A DNA stretch of 64,000 nt from Anthoceros angustus (GCA_010909165.1 VJWM01000260.1:123007-187006), one strand, 5' to 3'. Positions 33,221 to 46,915 are shown, counted from the stretch's first letter. Notes: generated by a model not told the origin, from the letters alone. Numbers and translations are program-made.

Positions 33221-34538
33221 CACAGTACATGATGCTGAGCAGGCTACGCACAGGGATCACAAGTCCAGGGCTTGACGCGAGCCTGTAATACGACAGCAGT
33301 AGGACATTGTGATACAATCAACTGGACTTGTCAAGGCCTTTAAGCCCCAAGTATGTTCTTAAAATAGTGCTCGGGCACCACAGAGAAGGGAAGCCCTGAG
33401 ACCTATATAAAACTTATCTCAACTTTTGGTTATGTGTTGCGGATGAAGTGCCATTTCGATACTAAGTAGCACTTGTGACACCGTGCATCAATATGAACAA
33501 ATCTTCTCTAAGAGGCCCCAAGATCTCTAGAATTGTTCTTTATTGCTTCCTAAGTCGTGGGGAGAGTGTTTTGGCTAGGAGATTTCTTCCTTTTGTTGCA
33601 ATAAACATGACTATTGTGCAGGTTCTAGAGGTATTGTCAACATAAGCAAATCTTCTTTGAGAGACCTCGGGATCTTTGGAATGTCTGCCGAAACAGTCTT
33701 CGCCTGCGCCAGGCGAAAAGCGCATTAGAAAGCTGGCTCTAGGAACGTTGGGAGCATTTTGGATGCAATATCTCCAACGTACTGTTGGAGATCGCTGATG
33801 CTCAGCAGAACATTGTTGCTCCTGTCCGGGCCCCTCCAATGCAGTAGATCAGGATCCGAAAGATTTACTTCAGTGTCAATGCTACTAGCATTTGATGCTA
33901 AGATTTTCGAAGAAGTCGAAGACTCCAAAAAAGAAGTCAGAGAATGTTTCACTGAAGACTTAGCCTTGCCAACCTTCTTTAATCTCCAGATTTGCACCCG
34001 AGACCTCCAATCACACTACTCCATGTAGACTTTGCATATCGTAATTACCGCATACAATTCGAGGGCCAGCAAACTCAGAATGCACTCTCCATAGAACGTA
34101 TATGGGTGCAAACTCAAGCAGGTGGCTCAAGAGCTAGCAATGGAACTCCCCCTTCTTCTTACTCTTCCATCGTCTCCTAAGCCGAGGAGAGAGTGTTTTG
34201 GTAAGGAGATTTCTACCTTTGTTGCAATTAACATGACTATTACACAATTCTAGAGGTCTTGATTAAACCAAGGTCCAATGGTATCCATCATTAATAACTT
34301 TGCTTTAGCATTCAAGTTTGTGGAGATGAAATACATTGCCCATCCGAGAGGGGTAGGATTGACAAGCGCCAATTTCAAGAAATAAAATATGAAAATCCAA
34401 TGTAGTACATGAATCAAAAAGGGCCTAAACGGGAGTTCACGTAGTTGATCATATATAGGCAACGATTCAGGTATTCGTGAATGAAGATGGTTGTACGTAA
34501 AAGCCTGAAGAAGAACACATTCCGCTACCCCGTGAGTC
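33221..34538. other. Repeat-derived spacer, no gene
   Basis: Includes two diverged copies of a ~85-bp segment (GAGAGTGTTTTGG..AGGAGATTTCT, about 33555-33635 and 34180-34260). The ~90-codon frame at 33759-34028 and its antisense show no domain. Confidence 0.5.
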
Positions 34539-34955
34539 TTCACCTTCGAAGACTATTGGAATGTGATATCCTACAAAGGAGCTGTGGTGCTTTTGTAATG
34601 AACCTTTGCTTTGGTGGTTTGGGTGCGTGCATCCTTGTGCTTTCAGGAGTCTTCATCTTCCAAGACTATTGGAAGGCATCGATCCTATTTGTCCCTCTCT
34701 GATGCTTTGTTGATGAACCTTTGCTTTGATGGTTTGGGTGTGTCGTCCTTATGCTTTTAGGAATCGTCACCTTCTAAGATCGTTGGAATGCATGCTACAT
34801 GGCCATTGTGATGATTTAGTGATGAACCTTTGTTTTGGTGGATTGGGTACGTCGCCCTTATGCTTTAGAGAGTGCTCACCTTCTAAGACTATCGAAATGC
34901 ATCCAACATAGCCGCTGTGGTGCTTCAATGATCAACCTTTGCTTTGGTGGTTTCT
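34539..34955. repeat. ~112-bp tandem repeat, four diverged copies
   Basis: Units begin near 34539, 34650, 34760 and 34870. Each has CACCTTC.AAGACTATTGGAA, TGAACCTTTGCTTTGGTGG and CCTTATGCTTT-like blocks in the same order. Confidence 0.8.
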
Positions 34956-36497
34956 AATCTTAGTCACGAACTTTTATTCGGTGGTTTCTAATTTTTTCGT
35001 GCGATTGAATTTGAACTAGACCCTTTTCCTTACCATGGGAATGGTCTACCATTTGAGCTACATGGGCAAATATGTAGCCACTACTCCTACTAAGAGATGG
35101 GGAGAATAACGTTAAAGCTAGCTCAACCTATAATGTGTGTTTTTTGGCTCGACTGCTTTGGACCTTAAGGCGTGCGAGGTCAAAAGCTTGCTTGATGAAG
35201 CAGATCACAAGAGAGAGCGCAACGAAATTTAGAGAACTTAGGACCTTGAGGCATTGTTCGCGTCTGCTATGATCTTCAACTCTTCAGAACATGAGTAATT
35301 CTATTGGATCTAATGCAAATTATTGTCGGTACCATAATTCTGGCATAAATCTTCAAGAGCGGCAAAACGGCGACGCACTGAGGGCTAAGCACTAAGGGCA
35401 AGCCACTAAGGGCTAGAGTAATCGGGGGTGGGAGGTAGCCTATCCAATAATGATCAGCACGGAGGGTCGCTTAACTATGGAGTTCTAATTAACGCCTGGC
35501 TATCGTGTCACTTCTAAAGAGAGATGAGCGCCTAGCTACCGTGTCACTCCTCAAGGAAGGACTGATATGTAAATTGTAGTTATTTTTACTATAATATGTC
35601 CGATTAAATTCAACATTTAATAGATTATTTACTTTTGATTCTATTTTAGTAATTTAAGAAAAAGAGACGAGATTTGTACCTACAGTATCTAGGGAGGAAA
35701 ACAAGACTTTATTATAAAAAAGAGATAGAAAAAATCCATCCACCCCAAAAACAAAGGGGGGAAAACCCAAGGATCCCAACTAGCCCCCACGATCACGCCT
35801 TTCAAAACTACCAACCGCCCAAAGAAATTCGTGGTCAGGGATGTAAACAGACCTGATTACCACCTGTGTCGAATCTCGCGTGCTCGCTGTCGTTCTGTAC
35901 ACTCGCGTGCTCGCTGTCGTTCTGTACACACGTTGCCCAACGCCCTGCAGAGGAATGGAAACCTTCCGAAAAAAGCAACAATACAAGAAAGGGGGAGGCC
36001 AACCCCATTCTTGCGGCTATGATAAGCCTTGGCCCTTGATGAACCTAGAGAAATCTTGCCCCATAGGCCTACAGAAATCCTTGCCCATGGCTTAGAAAAT
36101 CCTTGCCCATGGCATCCACCAATACCCTAAAGTATCTACCAAATATCATGAAAGGGGCAGTGAAAAGTTGAACACAACGCTGGGCATCGGCAACGTATAG
36201 GCAGCGGACTGGTGCTCTGGATAATTGCACGCTGACGCAGTGGAGATGGCGACAATAAAGTGGACGAGGACACGATGTGGGCCATGCGAGATGACTACAT
36301 GATACCGCAGCGACGTGAGATAACAAGACGGTGAATCCGTACGGAAGAAATTGCGGTTGCTTGAAATACAATGTAGGCGATGAGATAAAATATCTGGAAT
36401 GTGTGCTTATCCGGGCCCCCGACGTGGGAGTTGCTTGATACTGGGTGGAAGGCACTGACTCGGAATCGGATCCCGTGAGCTGGGTGTCGGGCACAGA
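34956..36497. other. Spacer, no gene recognised
   Basis: Contains a 27-bp tandem pair (TCGCGTGCTCGCTGTCGTTC plus TGTACAC, about 35875-35930) and a duplicated ATCCTTGCCCATGGC near 36077 and 36100. The last part is trigger-factor 5' flank. A Ser/Pro-rich minus-strand frame overlaps the trigger-factor first exon and is treated as a shadow. Confidence 0.5.
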
Positions 36498-39422
36498 ATG
36501 TTGGCCCATCGATCCCCGGCGCTGTCGGTCAGCAAGTGCGCCTGCTCACGGGATTCTCTTGTGCGTCCCGCAGCCGGGGTACCGGCAACCGTTTCCTTGA
36601 AGGCGTCGGGGGAATGTCGGCAGCAAAGGAGCTGGAGGTTGCGGGTTTTGGGACGGAATAGAGGCAGCTTGCTCTCCGCGCAGGACGATGGAGGTGAGCC
36701 GCGGTGGAGATGGAGGAATCCTGTCAGAGCTGCAGTGGCTGTCGATGCGGCTGCTCCCAAAACCACTCCCATGGGATTGGAGGTGTTGGAGATTCCGGAG
36801 CCGAATTCGCGGGTATGTTGCGCAGTCGTTCGTTCTGTCTGGGGCGGGGTTCGGGGGTTGTGGATTTGGCTCATTCGTGGTGATGGAGATGGATGGCAGG
36901 TGCGTCTCACCATCACTGTGCCTGCGGATTTGTGTAAGGATAGTTACGAGCAAGTCATAAAGGAGCTCAATAAGAAGACCAAGGTGGAGACCGGGTTTTG
37001 AACCATTCCTTGTGTGTGAGTGAGTTAGGGTGTGGAGAGATTGTGGTGATTGTGTGTTGATTTTGGCTCTTGATGACTAGGTGCCTGGCTTCCGGCCTGG
37101 GAAGAGAGTGCCAGAGTCCGTGCTGGTGGACTACGTTGGATCGCAGAAGGTGAAGGCTTCGGTGGTTGAGTCCATTCTTAAGAGGACGCTTGGAGAAGCC
37201 ATGGCTTCGGTGAGTTGTCGGCTGCAATGCGGCAGTAGGTAGTTTGATTCTGGTTTTTGTTGTAAAACGACGCTCATTATGGCTCCTTGCAGGTTGCTGA
37301 CCGAGCTGTGAAGGAATCTGAACATATCGTGAGCAAGTTTGACGACCTGCAGGCTTCTTTCTCGCCGTCTTCTCCTCTCAGGTACTATTCGGAGATTGTC
37401 ATGTTGTGTCAGTATTGGCAGGGGAGTTTGCCATCCCCATTCTTGTAGCACTGTGTTGCGCTATGTTAACTGAGGATACTATTGGGATAGCTATGATGTG
37501 GCAGTGGACGTGATCCCAGAAATTAAGTGGACATCTGAGCGAGCTTACAAGCATCTGAAGGTTGAGGTTGAGGTTGAGGATGAGTCAGCAGCCCAATTGG
37601 TTGCTGACACAGAGCTGAGGTCTCGGCACAAGGATCTGGGCTCACTCAAGATCGTGCAGGGTAGAGGGATACAGGTAGCATGACGTAAAGTGTGCTGCCA
37701 GCTTTCTATAGGCTTGTGCCCTCAGGGGTCTTGACAAGTGCGTGCTTTCAGATGGGAGATGTTGCCATTGTGGACATTTCTGCGCATCGGGTGAAGGATG
37801 ATGGCTCTATTGGTGACAAAATACTGTCAGCTGAACAGAAAGGTGGTGCTTTTGACTGCATTCTCGCCTTTGAGATTTTTGGTAGAGCAGATACACCCTT
37901 TCTTTTCAGCTTCACGAAACTTTACATTTTCTGCAGGATTTCAGCTAGATACAGAGGAAGCTGCCAACCTTCTCCCTGGCCTAGTGGAAGGGGTGATTGG
38001 GCTAAAGATAGAGGATAGTCGCACGTTTGACCTCGTTTTTCCTGATACCTGGCAACAAGAAGCTCTCCGGGGAGTGACTGGACGATTCCTTGTGAGTAGC
38101 CTACGGACCTGCTCAGAGTCCTGCCTAACCAATCATCCATTTCGATTTGTCTCAAACTTGTTCCCTGTACCTTCGAATCTAATCTATTTTTGTATCGTCT
38201 TCAGGTTGAGGCCAAGGAGCTTTTCACAAGAATTCTGCCTGAGTTAGACGATTCTATTGCAGGGAAGCTTGTTGAGAACTGCACAACTATTAGTCAGGTG
38301 GGGCAAACCTCCAATGTGGAGAGAGTCTTGCGTTTAAGCTACTGGTGAGAGTCTAGGCTGATAATCTGTGTTTCATTGTGAATATGGTGGTTCACGTATC
38401 AGGTGAAAGACCTGTTGCTTCAAAAGCACCAAAAGCGAATCGAGGACATCAAGAGACAGGACGTGAACATGGCCATCACTGGTGAGCTGGCAAAGGTGTG
38501 TCAACTACTCGTCTGAGTCACTTTGTTTGTACATGCTATACGTTCTATGTTGCAGGCTGTGTGGAGACCGCAAGCATGACTAATTCTTGTCCACTCCTCA
38601 GGTTGTAATTGTCGATGTTCCCAATTCCTTGCTAGAAGAACAGGGAAGGCAAATGTATGCTTCCAAGCTGATGGAGCTGCAGGTTAGGTCGCGGTGTATT
38701 TGATGGCAAGTTGAACTTTTGATTTTCTGACAATAATTGCTGGAGATTGTCTGGAGAGCTATGTCGATGCATAGATGGTTTTGACTCTAGTGTTTCCATA
38801 CAGCATTCGTCTGACTACTGGCTAAGCTTTTAATTGTCACCTGTGCAGGCAAGCATGAAGCTGGGTAAAGAACAGCTGACACAGTTTACAGCTCCAGAGA
38901 TGGTGGAGAATTATCTTCTGCAGAAAAAGGATACCATAAAGGATGCTGTCAAGATTTCTTTAGCAGTTGCAGAGATCTACAAGCTGGAGAACCTATCGGT
39001 ACCAACCGCTTCGTTGATCGGACTGTTTGTTGCACCTTGTTTCTGCTTTCTGAGTTAGGGTGGAGTTGAATCTTACTTCTTTGACATCCATCGTGAACTT
39101 TCAGTACACTGAGGAGGAGCTCAACAAGGAGGTAGACATAGCCGTCGCTGAGTTCGAACAGTATAAGCAGGAGTATGAAAAGACCCGAGTACGAGAGCAG
39201 GTAACTGTGTTCAATCCACGTACCACGATGGTTCGTCTCTTCAGTAGTGCAATCATAGTTTGTCTGACGAGCCTGTATTCTTTGTCCTGATCAACCTGCC
39301 AGGCTCAGGAGATGCTAGAAGGGTCCAAGGTGCTGGATTGGCTTCTAGAAAATGTGCAGGTCACGTATGTGACGAAGAAGGCTGACGAGTCCTACAAGTT
39401 TTCTTTCAAATCTGACAGGTGA
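36498..39422 (+). CDS. Plastid trigger factor-like chaperone (TIG)
   Basis: Ribosome-associated peptidyl-prolyl isomerase/chaperone of the bacterial trigger-factor family, with a plastid-type leader. Thirteen exons: 36498-36812, 36900-36983, 37081-37209, 37293-37381, 37491-37674, 37752-37842, 37937-38091, 38205-38297, 38403-38495, 38602-38682, 38849-38998, 39105-39200, 39303-39422 (559 residues). Exon 1 encodes an Arg/Ser/Ala-rich transit peptide of about 100 residues. The ribosome-binding signature follows (VPGFRPGKRVPESVL), then the FKBP-like domain (GDVAIVDISAHRVKDDGS, LPGLVEGVIGLKIEDSRTF) and the C-terminal helical arms (VDVPNSLLEEQGRQMYASKL). It ends VLDWLLENVQVTYV.. like bacterial trigger factors. 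Exon 5 starts with YDVAVDVIPEIKW, a plant-lineage feature. Confidence 0.93.
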
Positions 39423-40972
39423 TGAGTTGAGTTTTGTAGCCGTGGGTTCTTGTGCCCACTCTGCAAGCGCACGGTCTCCGATTTGTAGACGTGTGACGGG
39501 AGTATCTAGTGAGAACTTTGAGGCATATTCTTCCTTCCTACGTTCCTGGTACACGTTTGCTAAGCTAAAAGCGTCAGACAAGCGCCAATTCCCAACACAC
39601 CACAGCTGTTGGGGCGAGTCGGTGTTGGCATCCTGTACATGTCCGGTTGGAAGGAGGCTCGGCTATGTCCATATCGGCCCTGAACGTCTCTTTGGTAATT
39701 ACGCACAAACGTACAGGCTCACATGGGGATTGCGTGAGTGTCTATAATACTACAAGGTTGTACTCTCCTTCAGAGGTTGGCGTCCCGGCCGGGTTTATCC
39801 TCCAGTGCGAGGGGATCAGAAGTTAGAACCTGCCGACCTTAGGAATGTCGGGAGCCACAAATCTGTGAAACCATGGCCCCTTCAGATTCCCAGCGTGCGA
39901 ACCGTAACTGCATTTATCCATGTCCGTATCTGACGTCGGGGAAGTATTCCATTCCCTCGACCTGGTTTCGTGGCGTGCATCGCAGATATCCGTGTCAGGA
40001 ATACGCATATCCAACGCTAGTACAAGGGAAGGTGCTGTTCGTTGCATGTACATCCATGGGAAGCGCTTAGCTGTGTTGATCTCCTCCTCACGCTCTTCAC
40101 GAGGTTACATACGCTGCTGCTTTGCTGGATGCCTGGGTTTGTGTCCCAGTGCCCTAAACGGAAGACAAGGGTTTCCCCGGTCGCCTCCGCTTCAACCACC
40201 TGCTGGTAGCATGTACTATGGCACAATCTGAGCCTCATTCATCTCCGCGGCCGGAGAGATGCTGTAATAGTGTATCATGGCGAGCTTTCCTCTGGAAGCG
40301 CCAGCTCCCGGAAGTATAGGGAGCGAGCGAAATCAGGTGTTACTAATCAAATCGCAGATCGCAGCTGCAGCTGGTGCATGTGCAAGCGTAGACTTCACTT
40401 CACTGTACAACATGCTAACTCTAACCGACCGAACAGTGAGAGCTGGAGGCCCCGCCTGGGAAGAGCAGCCAATCCTGTTGCCTTACGGCGCAAGCAAGTG
40501 CTTAGGCAGCACGCCCTGTGATTGGAGGCAGAAGCCACGCCTGGAAAGCAGATGATCGGCCCGAGGTCCCACAGGATTGGCCTGTAAGAATGATTCTTTT
40601 CTGTAGTGTGCATGTTTCCGCTCCCATCTGAGAGCCTGAGCAGCAAGTCCCTAGACAGCGCCGCGTTTACGGCCTCGGGGCCACCTCCGCCGCTCACGCC
40701 AATCTTCTGCATCCGCCTTTACCTCCCCTGCTTATATTGCACGCCCGAACCTCCATCTTCGTTGGCTTCGATCGGGCGCTTCATTTCCCTTGAAGCCTGC
40801 ATGCTCGCCTGCGCTGCAACTCCCTGTCCTGTGGGCGCACCGAACTCGGCGTTGCCTCTTCTTCGTACAGCGGAAACTGCTGTTGCTGTGAATGCAGCGG
40901 TCCTTTATATTTTGCCTCAGCTAGCTCGGTCGCTTTCGCCTTGCTCTGGCAGAAGCGCCTCTCGTCACCGCC
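39423..40972. other. Spacer between trigger factor and P5CS
   Basis: No gene established. A minus-strand frame from an ATG at 40712 (MQKIGVSGGGGPEAVNAAL..., open 105 codons) could be a first exon of a divergent gene, but I recognise no family. The last ~200 bp is probably P5CS promoter and 5' UTR. Confidence 0.4.
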
Positions 40973-43900
40973 ATGGATCCCTCGCGAGCCTTCGTTCGGG
41001 ACGTGAAGCGGGTGGTGATCAAGGTATGGGCTTGGGTGGTTGGAATTGGAGCTCTGGATCCGCCTGGGCGCGTGCTTACTGAGGGGGACGGAGCGCTGTG
41101 CAGGTCGGCACTGCTGTTGTGACCAGAGCGGATGGCAAGCTGGCTGTGGGACGCCTCGGCTGCTTGTGCGAGCAGGTCCGGCTTGACGGGCCTGTTTTCT
41201 GGGCAATTTGGGACTGCCACGGTCCTGAATTTGGCCTGAGGAAACTTCTGTGCTGCTGTAGGTGCAAGCGCTGATGTCTGAGCAAATTGACGTCATTTTC
41301 GTGACGTCTGGCGCCGTGGGCGTGGGCCGTCAGAAGCTGCGGCACCAGCACCTTTTGAACAGCAGGTGCGATGTCAGTGCAGGATGCGGGGCTGAGGCCT
41401 AGTATTTTTCTTTTGAGGAATGTCAGGCTTGATGACAGCTTTGCTTGCCATCGCGCTTCCTCAACCAGCTGCACCTCATTGGCTTGTGTGTAGCTTCAAG
41501 GATCTGCACAACGATCTTCATCAGCTGGTACTGGATGGTAAAGCTTGTGCAGCAGTGGGTCAGAGTGGACTCATGGCCCTTTATGAGAGCTTGTTCTCCC
41601 AGGTCTTTATGACGAAACTATGGGTTGTTGAAAATTTTGGAATTTTCTACTTTCAACACTCACGTTGCTTTTTTTCCTTAACTTCTTGTTTCTGGTTCTC
41701 CAGCTCGGGGTTGAACAGGCACAGCTCCTTGTTACCGACCGTGATTTTAAGGATGTGGACTTTCGTCACCAACTTAGCTCGACAGTGAATGCTTTACTAG
41801 CACATCGTGTGGTTCCAATTTTCAATGAAAATGACGCCATCAGTACCCGAAAGGCTCCATACAAGGTTTGCAGCGTCTTCCTGTCTTTCAGTTGCTTCCT
41901 CTTTGTGCAAATCGTATCTGAGGATGTTAACTCGTTTGAGAGAGGTTTTGGTCTGATCTGGTGCCGTCGCCGTACTTTATGCTGGCATGTGGCGAAATCA
42001 GGATGCAACTGGGATTTTTTGGGACAATGACAGTCTAGCAGCCCTTCTTGCGTTGGAGCTAAAAGCGGACCTTCTTATTCTTCTGAGCGACGTGGAGGGA
42101 CTGTACACTGGTCCTCCAAGTGACCCACAGTCACAACTCATTCACACTTACTTGAAGGAGAAACATGAGAATACAGTAACTTTTGGGGAGAAGTCCCGGG
42201 TCGGAAGAGGTGGGATGACAGCAAAAGTATTTGCAGCTTGGAATGCAGCTTCTGCAGGAATTCCCGTTGTCATCACTAGGTCAGCTTTTGATGCAGTGCC
42301 ACCTTGTCTTTGTCGTTGCCTTTCTGTACTTGCACCTGCTGTAGCTCATGAGGATGGGACAGCTTGTTCATGATTTCTTGCTAGAGCTTCAGCTCTTTGG
42401 CACCGTCTGAAGACCGTGACAAGTGAGCGTTTGTGATCAGTTTTGTGTCTTGATGCCTGAAATCCTGTGTGCTTGGCAAAGTGGATATGCCACAGATGGC
42501 ATTGAAAGGGTGATGAGAGGTGAGCGTGTTGGGACCTTGTTTCACAACAAAGCTCAAGATCTGGTAGCCCTGAAGGAAGCTGGGGCGCGCGACATGGCTG
42601 TGGCAGCACGTGATGCTAGTCGCAGATTGCAGGTTGGTTGATCCGGTGTCTCCATTGTAACGTAGGTCTGTACTTTGGTGCAGGTTTTGTGGTCTTACAA
42701 CATTCTGCCCTCTCTGCATTACAGGGACTGTCCTCGGCAGAAAGGAGAGACATCTTGTTGAACGTTGCAGCTGCTTTGGAGGCAAATGAGGAAGTCATTA
42801 GGCAGGAAAACGAAGCGGATGTGGCAGCAGCAATTCAAGCTAGAATATCACAACCGTTGGTGGATAGGCTGACAATCAAGCCAGGGAAGGTGAGCTCGAC
42901 TTTTTAACCACGTAGGTCAATGTGGTCTGCTAATGTATGGTTCTATGTGTAACTGTAGGTTTTGCTTGGTACTTAATGTTCGTCTTTTGATGCCTCTTTC
43001 CGAACTGAAATTGGGCATTTCAGATCCGGAGCCTGGCATCCTCGATTAGGCTACTTGCAGAGATGGAGGAGCCCCTTGGACAACTATTGAAGCAGACTGA
43101 GGTTCGTTACTTTGCCACTTGCTTCAACCTGGCTGCAATCTGGAAACCTCGTTTCTTTTCCTCATCACCCACAACAGTGTCTGTCAACGAAGACTTGAGA
43201 AATTCCAAACACTGGTATGCCGTCCAATACAATTTTTCCTTTTGCAGATTGCCAAAGATCTTGTCCTTCAGAAAACTGCCTGCCCATTGGGAGTTGTTTT
43301 GGTGATATTTGAATCGCGCCCCGACGCATTAGTGCAAGTATGTGTGTAGTAACTGACTGTCTTCTTTGGGGTTTCGACGAAATTGATCAGACGGGGGCTT
43401 TTGATGCACGTTGCTGATATATAACTATTATCTACTGCAGATAGCATCTTTGGCAATTCGAAGTGGGAATGGCCTATTGCTGAAAGGAGGTAAAGAGGCA
43501 GCTCGTTCAAATGCTGTTCTGCATAAGGTATGCTGACGCTTCTTGTGTGCCTCTAGTGAAGTGAGTTACCAGCCAAACTGGTGTGGTTGTTGTCAAGGCA
43601 TTTCATCTAGTGTTCGCTCTGTAGGTTATTACTGCAGCTATCTCAGAACCTGTGGGGCCTAATTTGATCGGTCTGGTGACTTCCCGGGATGAGATCCCTG
43701 ACCTACTCAAGGTGTGATGTTAGGTCGTTGTGCCCGCGTTATTTTCATTGTCATCACTGAAGTTTTATTGCAACCTGAGCTTGGGTTGTTGCTGATGATG
43801 TCTGACTTGCGTGTAGCTGGATGATGTGATTGATCTTGTCATACCAAGAGGGAGCAATCAATTGGTTACACAGATCAAGTCTTTAACAAAGATTCCTGTT

Positions 43901-45445
43901 TTGGGCCATGCAGGTTGGTTGTACACTCAAGGCTTTTTGTTACAAACCAGTTACTGAGCAAGACCAATGGACTGACTTAGCTCTGTCGTTTTACGTGTGG
44001 CAGATGGTGTTTGTCATGTTTATCTGGATAAAGCGATCGATTGGGCCAAGGCTCAAAGAATTGTCCTGGATTCGAAAGTGGACTACCCATCTGCCTGCAA
44101 TGCTATGGTAAGGTTTCGAGTCATCCTGCATTGCACACTTTTAGTTTGGTGAGCATGGTAGCATCCAATGACATCTGGGGGTTGTTTGGCTGACCTCAGG
44201 AAACGCTCCTCGTACATGAAGAGCTAGTTGAGTCCAGTGGATTGCAACTTTTGTTAGTCGCTCTCCAAGAGAAAGGTGAGACTCGGCTCAACTAGAGTGT
44301 TGGGGGCTAGTTGCTCCCTTTTTCTCGACTGAAACTGCTGTGGGTTCTGAGAAAAATGGGTAATTATCATGCCTTCATCAAGATTCCCGATCAAGTGCAT
44401 GATGTGCTCAGGTGTACAAATATATGGGGGCAAGCGAGCTGCAGAGGTTATGCAATTGCCATTAGCTGCAAATTTGCATCAGGAATATAGCTCATTGGCT
44501 TGCACACTGGAAATAGTGGAAAACGTGGAAGCTGCAATTAAACATATTCATGAAAACGGAAGGTATGGGTTGTGAGGCGGCATTGCTGCTTGTGCAATTT
44601 TCTGCTCTTGTGCAATTTTCTGCTCATCTGGTGAATCTAACGTGTGCTTACCATGGCAGTGCACATACTGACTGTGTCATCACTGAGGATCCTGCTGTCG
44701 CAGCAACCTTCCTGAACAGTGTTGACAGGTGCGGATCGGAAGTGGAAACGTTTGAAAGTTTGATTGAAGTGTGGAAGCTAGTTCTTGGGTGGAACAAGAG
44801 CGTCACAGCAAGCGGGCATGTGTAGCTTCAACTGACAAATCTTTTATGTTCGCTTGTCCAGTGCTGTGGTCATCCACGATGCAAGCACACGATTCTGTGA
44901 TGGAGCCCGGTTTGGTCTTGGAGCTGAGGTATAGTCGGTGTCAGATGCTGGAACCTAGAAATAAGGCAGGATGGAACCATGTCAGTATGAGACAGGGGTG
45001 GGGTCCTGCTTGTGGTTGCTCGAAATGACACATCAGTTTGTGGACTGCTGCACAGGTGGGGATAAGCACTAGCAGGATACATGCACGAGGACCTGTGGGA
45101 GTAGAAGGACTGCTCACAACCAGATGGTAATTGCTCTTGAGCGGCTTAGCAGATTCTAGCTTTGTCTTGGGCAGATGCTGCTCGTTCTAACGACGTGGCT
45201 ATTGTGTCCCTCCCTCCAGGCTGGTGAAAGGTTGTGGTCAAATTGTAGATGGTGATCGAGGTGTGGTATATACGCACAAGGATCTTGGCGTAAAAGCTGC
45301 TTCAAACGGTACGGCGAATGGTATAGCAATGGGCACAGCAAATGGCAAAACCAATGGCCTCAGTAATGGCCCATCGCATGTGAGAAGTCACGTAACAAGC
45401 AACGGGAACGTTTTGAGCAACGGTGTGGCAAGTGCTGTACAATAA
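40973..45445 (+). CDS. P5CS: Delta-1-pyrroline-5-carboxylate synthetase
   Basis: Bifunctional glutamate 5-kinase/gamma-glutamyl phosphate reductase, the committed step of proline synthesis from glutamate. Twenty exons: 40973-41023, 41104-41175, 41262-41365, 41494-41602, 41704-41865, 42002-42279, 42482-42632, 42725-42889, 43024-43101, 43248-43337, 43441-43527, 43625-43711, 43817-43913, 44004-44107, 44200-44275, 44412-44562, 44660-44728, 44862-44928, 45056-45126, 45220-45445; 764 residues. The kinase half shows [27 protein letters not shown] and [20 protein letters not shown]. The reductase half shows [20 protein letters not shown], the catalytic Cys in [15 protein letters not shown] and [20 protein letters not shown]. 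After the usual end (VVYTHKD) about 45 extra residues rich in Asn-Gly follow ([18 protein letters not shown]), unlike the short tail of Arabidopsis P5CS. Confidence 0.97.
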
Positions 45446-46309
45446 GCATGTCCTTCCAGTTTGTGGAGGATGGGCTGGTTGGTCCTTTGAAGGAGATTTT
45501 TGTATGACCTGCTGAGCTATGCTGGTGGGTGCATAACGATGTATGGGCAGCAGTCCAGCAGCCTGGACAACAGGCTGACACTAACAGGTTACGTGAGGAG
45601 CAACCCAGGCACATTGCCGAGAAGTTTAACCAAGCGGGAGAGGGAGCTTGGGACTATTTAACCAGCGATTACAGTATTTTAGGTAGACTTTTCTCGAGGT
45701 GCAAATTTGTCGCAGACTTTTCTTGGCAACCGATGTGGGGACCTCATCTTTTTAGGACGTGATGAAAAGTAGGTTGAGCTACTGTAGCCATGTACTGTAA
45801 GACTGCATGTATTCCCTTGGTGTAAATACCAACATCCCAGAGTCCAAAGTTTGTTCCAAAGTAAATTCTTTGCATCGAGAAGGTATCCAGCGGTAGCAGT
45901 TGGATATAATTGTGAACTGAGACCTGTACAGGAGCTTCATAGTAGGTTATGTTTCAAAAATTCAAATCTTCTTTTACGCTTTCAAGAGGATGTGAATGTA
46001 CCAGTAGCAGGGAGTGAACTTGCTCTTAGAGACCGCAACGGCGAACCAATGAGAGGTGATGTCATGTGATTTAGGAGTTACCACCAGGGCATCTGGAGAT
46101 GTTCCAACCATGGCTTCCAAACCCTGTGGAGATGTTCCATTTCATATTCATGAGGACGTGGTTGTAGTGTATGGTGTACCAAAACGGCAACACCCAGCCC
46201 TACCAAAATAACTCGAAAAACTTCAGGACCTATTATTGGTTTTCCGGCCGTTTTGGCACTGCGCCTCTCCAAGTGTACCACACCGGCTACGTCCTCTTAA
46301 AGTTTAAAA
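45446..46309. other. P5CS 3' flank, no further gene
   Basis: Probably 3' UTR at first, then spacer. No supported frame or RNA. Confidence 0.5.
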
Positions 46310-46915
46310 AACGATATCCTATGTATATTTTTTCACTTTTAGCTTTGAGAATAATCACTTTTTATGCCATTAAAAAGAGAACCTCTTGCTAAAGCTTTTC
46401 ATCAACATTGAACGACGACCTGTGTAATTTCTCTCACTTTTAGCATTAAGAAAAATCTTTGCAAGAGCTCTATTTTGTAGCTCTTCTCACTTTTGATACT
46501 AAGAAGGCTTCACCAGAGAGAAAAATCTCTTCCAAAAACTTTTAAATACCTAACACTAGAGGTCCTCTATGTGTTTTTCTCACTTTTAGGGTTGAAAAAC
46601 ACTTCAGCAAGAGCTCTTATTTAAAGCTCTTCTCACTTTAATGCTAAAAAGGGTTTCCCTTGCAAGAAGTCTGAGCTCTTCTCCCTTTTAATGTTAGGAA
46701 AATACATGTATATTTTTCTTTTTCTTAACGCTAAAGGAAACTCGTGCAAGAGCTCTATTTTGGAGCTCTTTCCACATTTAACGCCAAAAAAGTTTGTCTT
46801 TTCTTCTTCACACTTTTAGCTAATGAAAAGCATTCCTGCAAGAGCTCTAGAATAGAGCTTTTCTCACTATTAACACCCAAAAAAACTTTTGCAATAGGTA
46901 CTCATTGTCAGAATG
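46310..46915. repeat. Degenerate tandem repeat with GAGCTC hairpins
   Basis: A motif GCAAGAGCTCTATTTTGGAG followed by CTCTTCTCACTTTTAA recurs about six times at irregular spacing of roughly 60-110 bp. Each unit can fold on AAGAGCTC/GAGCTCTT. AT-rich, non-coding. Confidence 0.75.
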
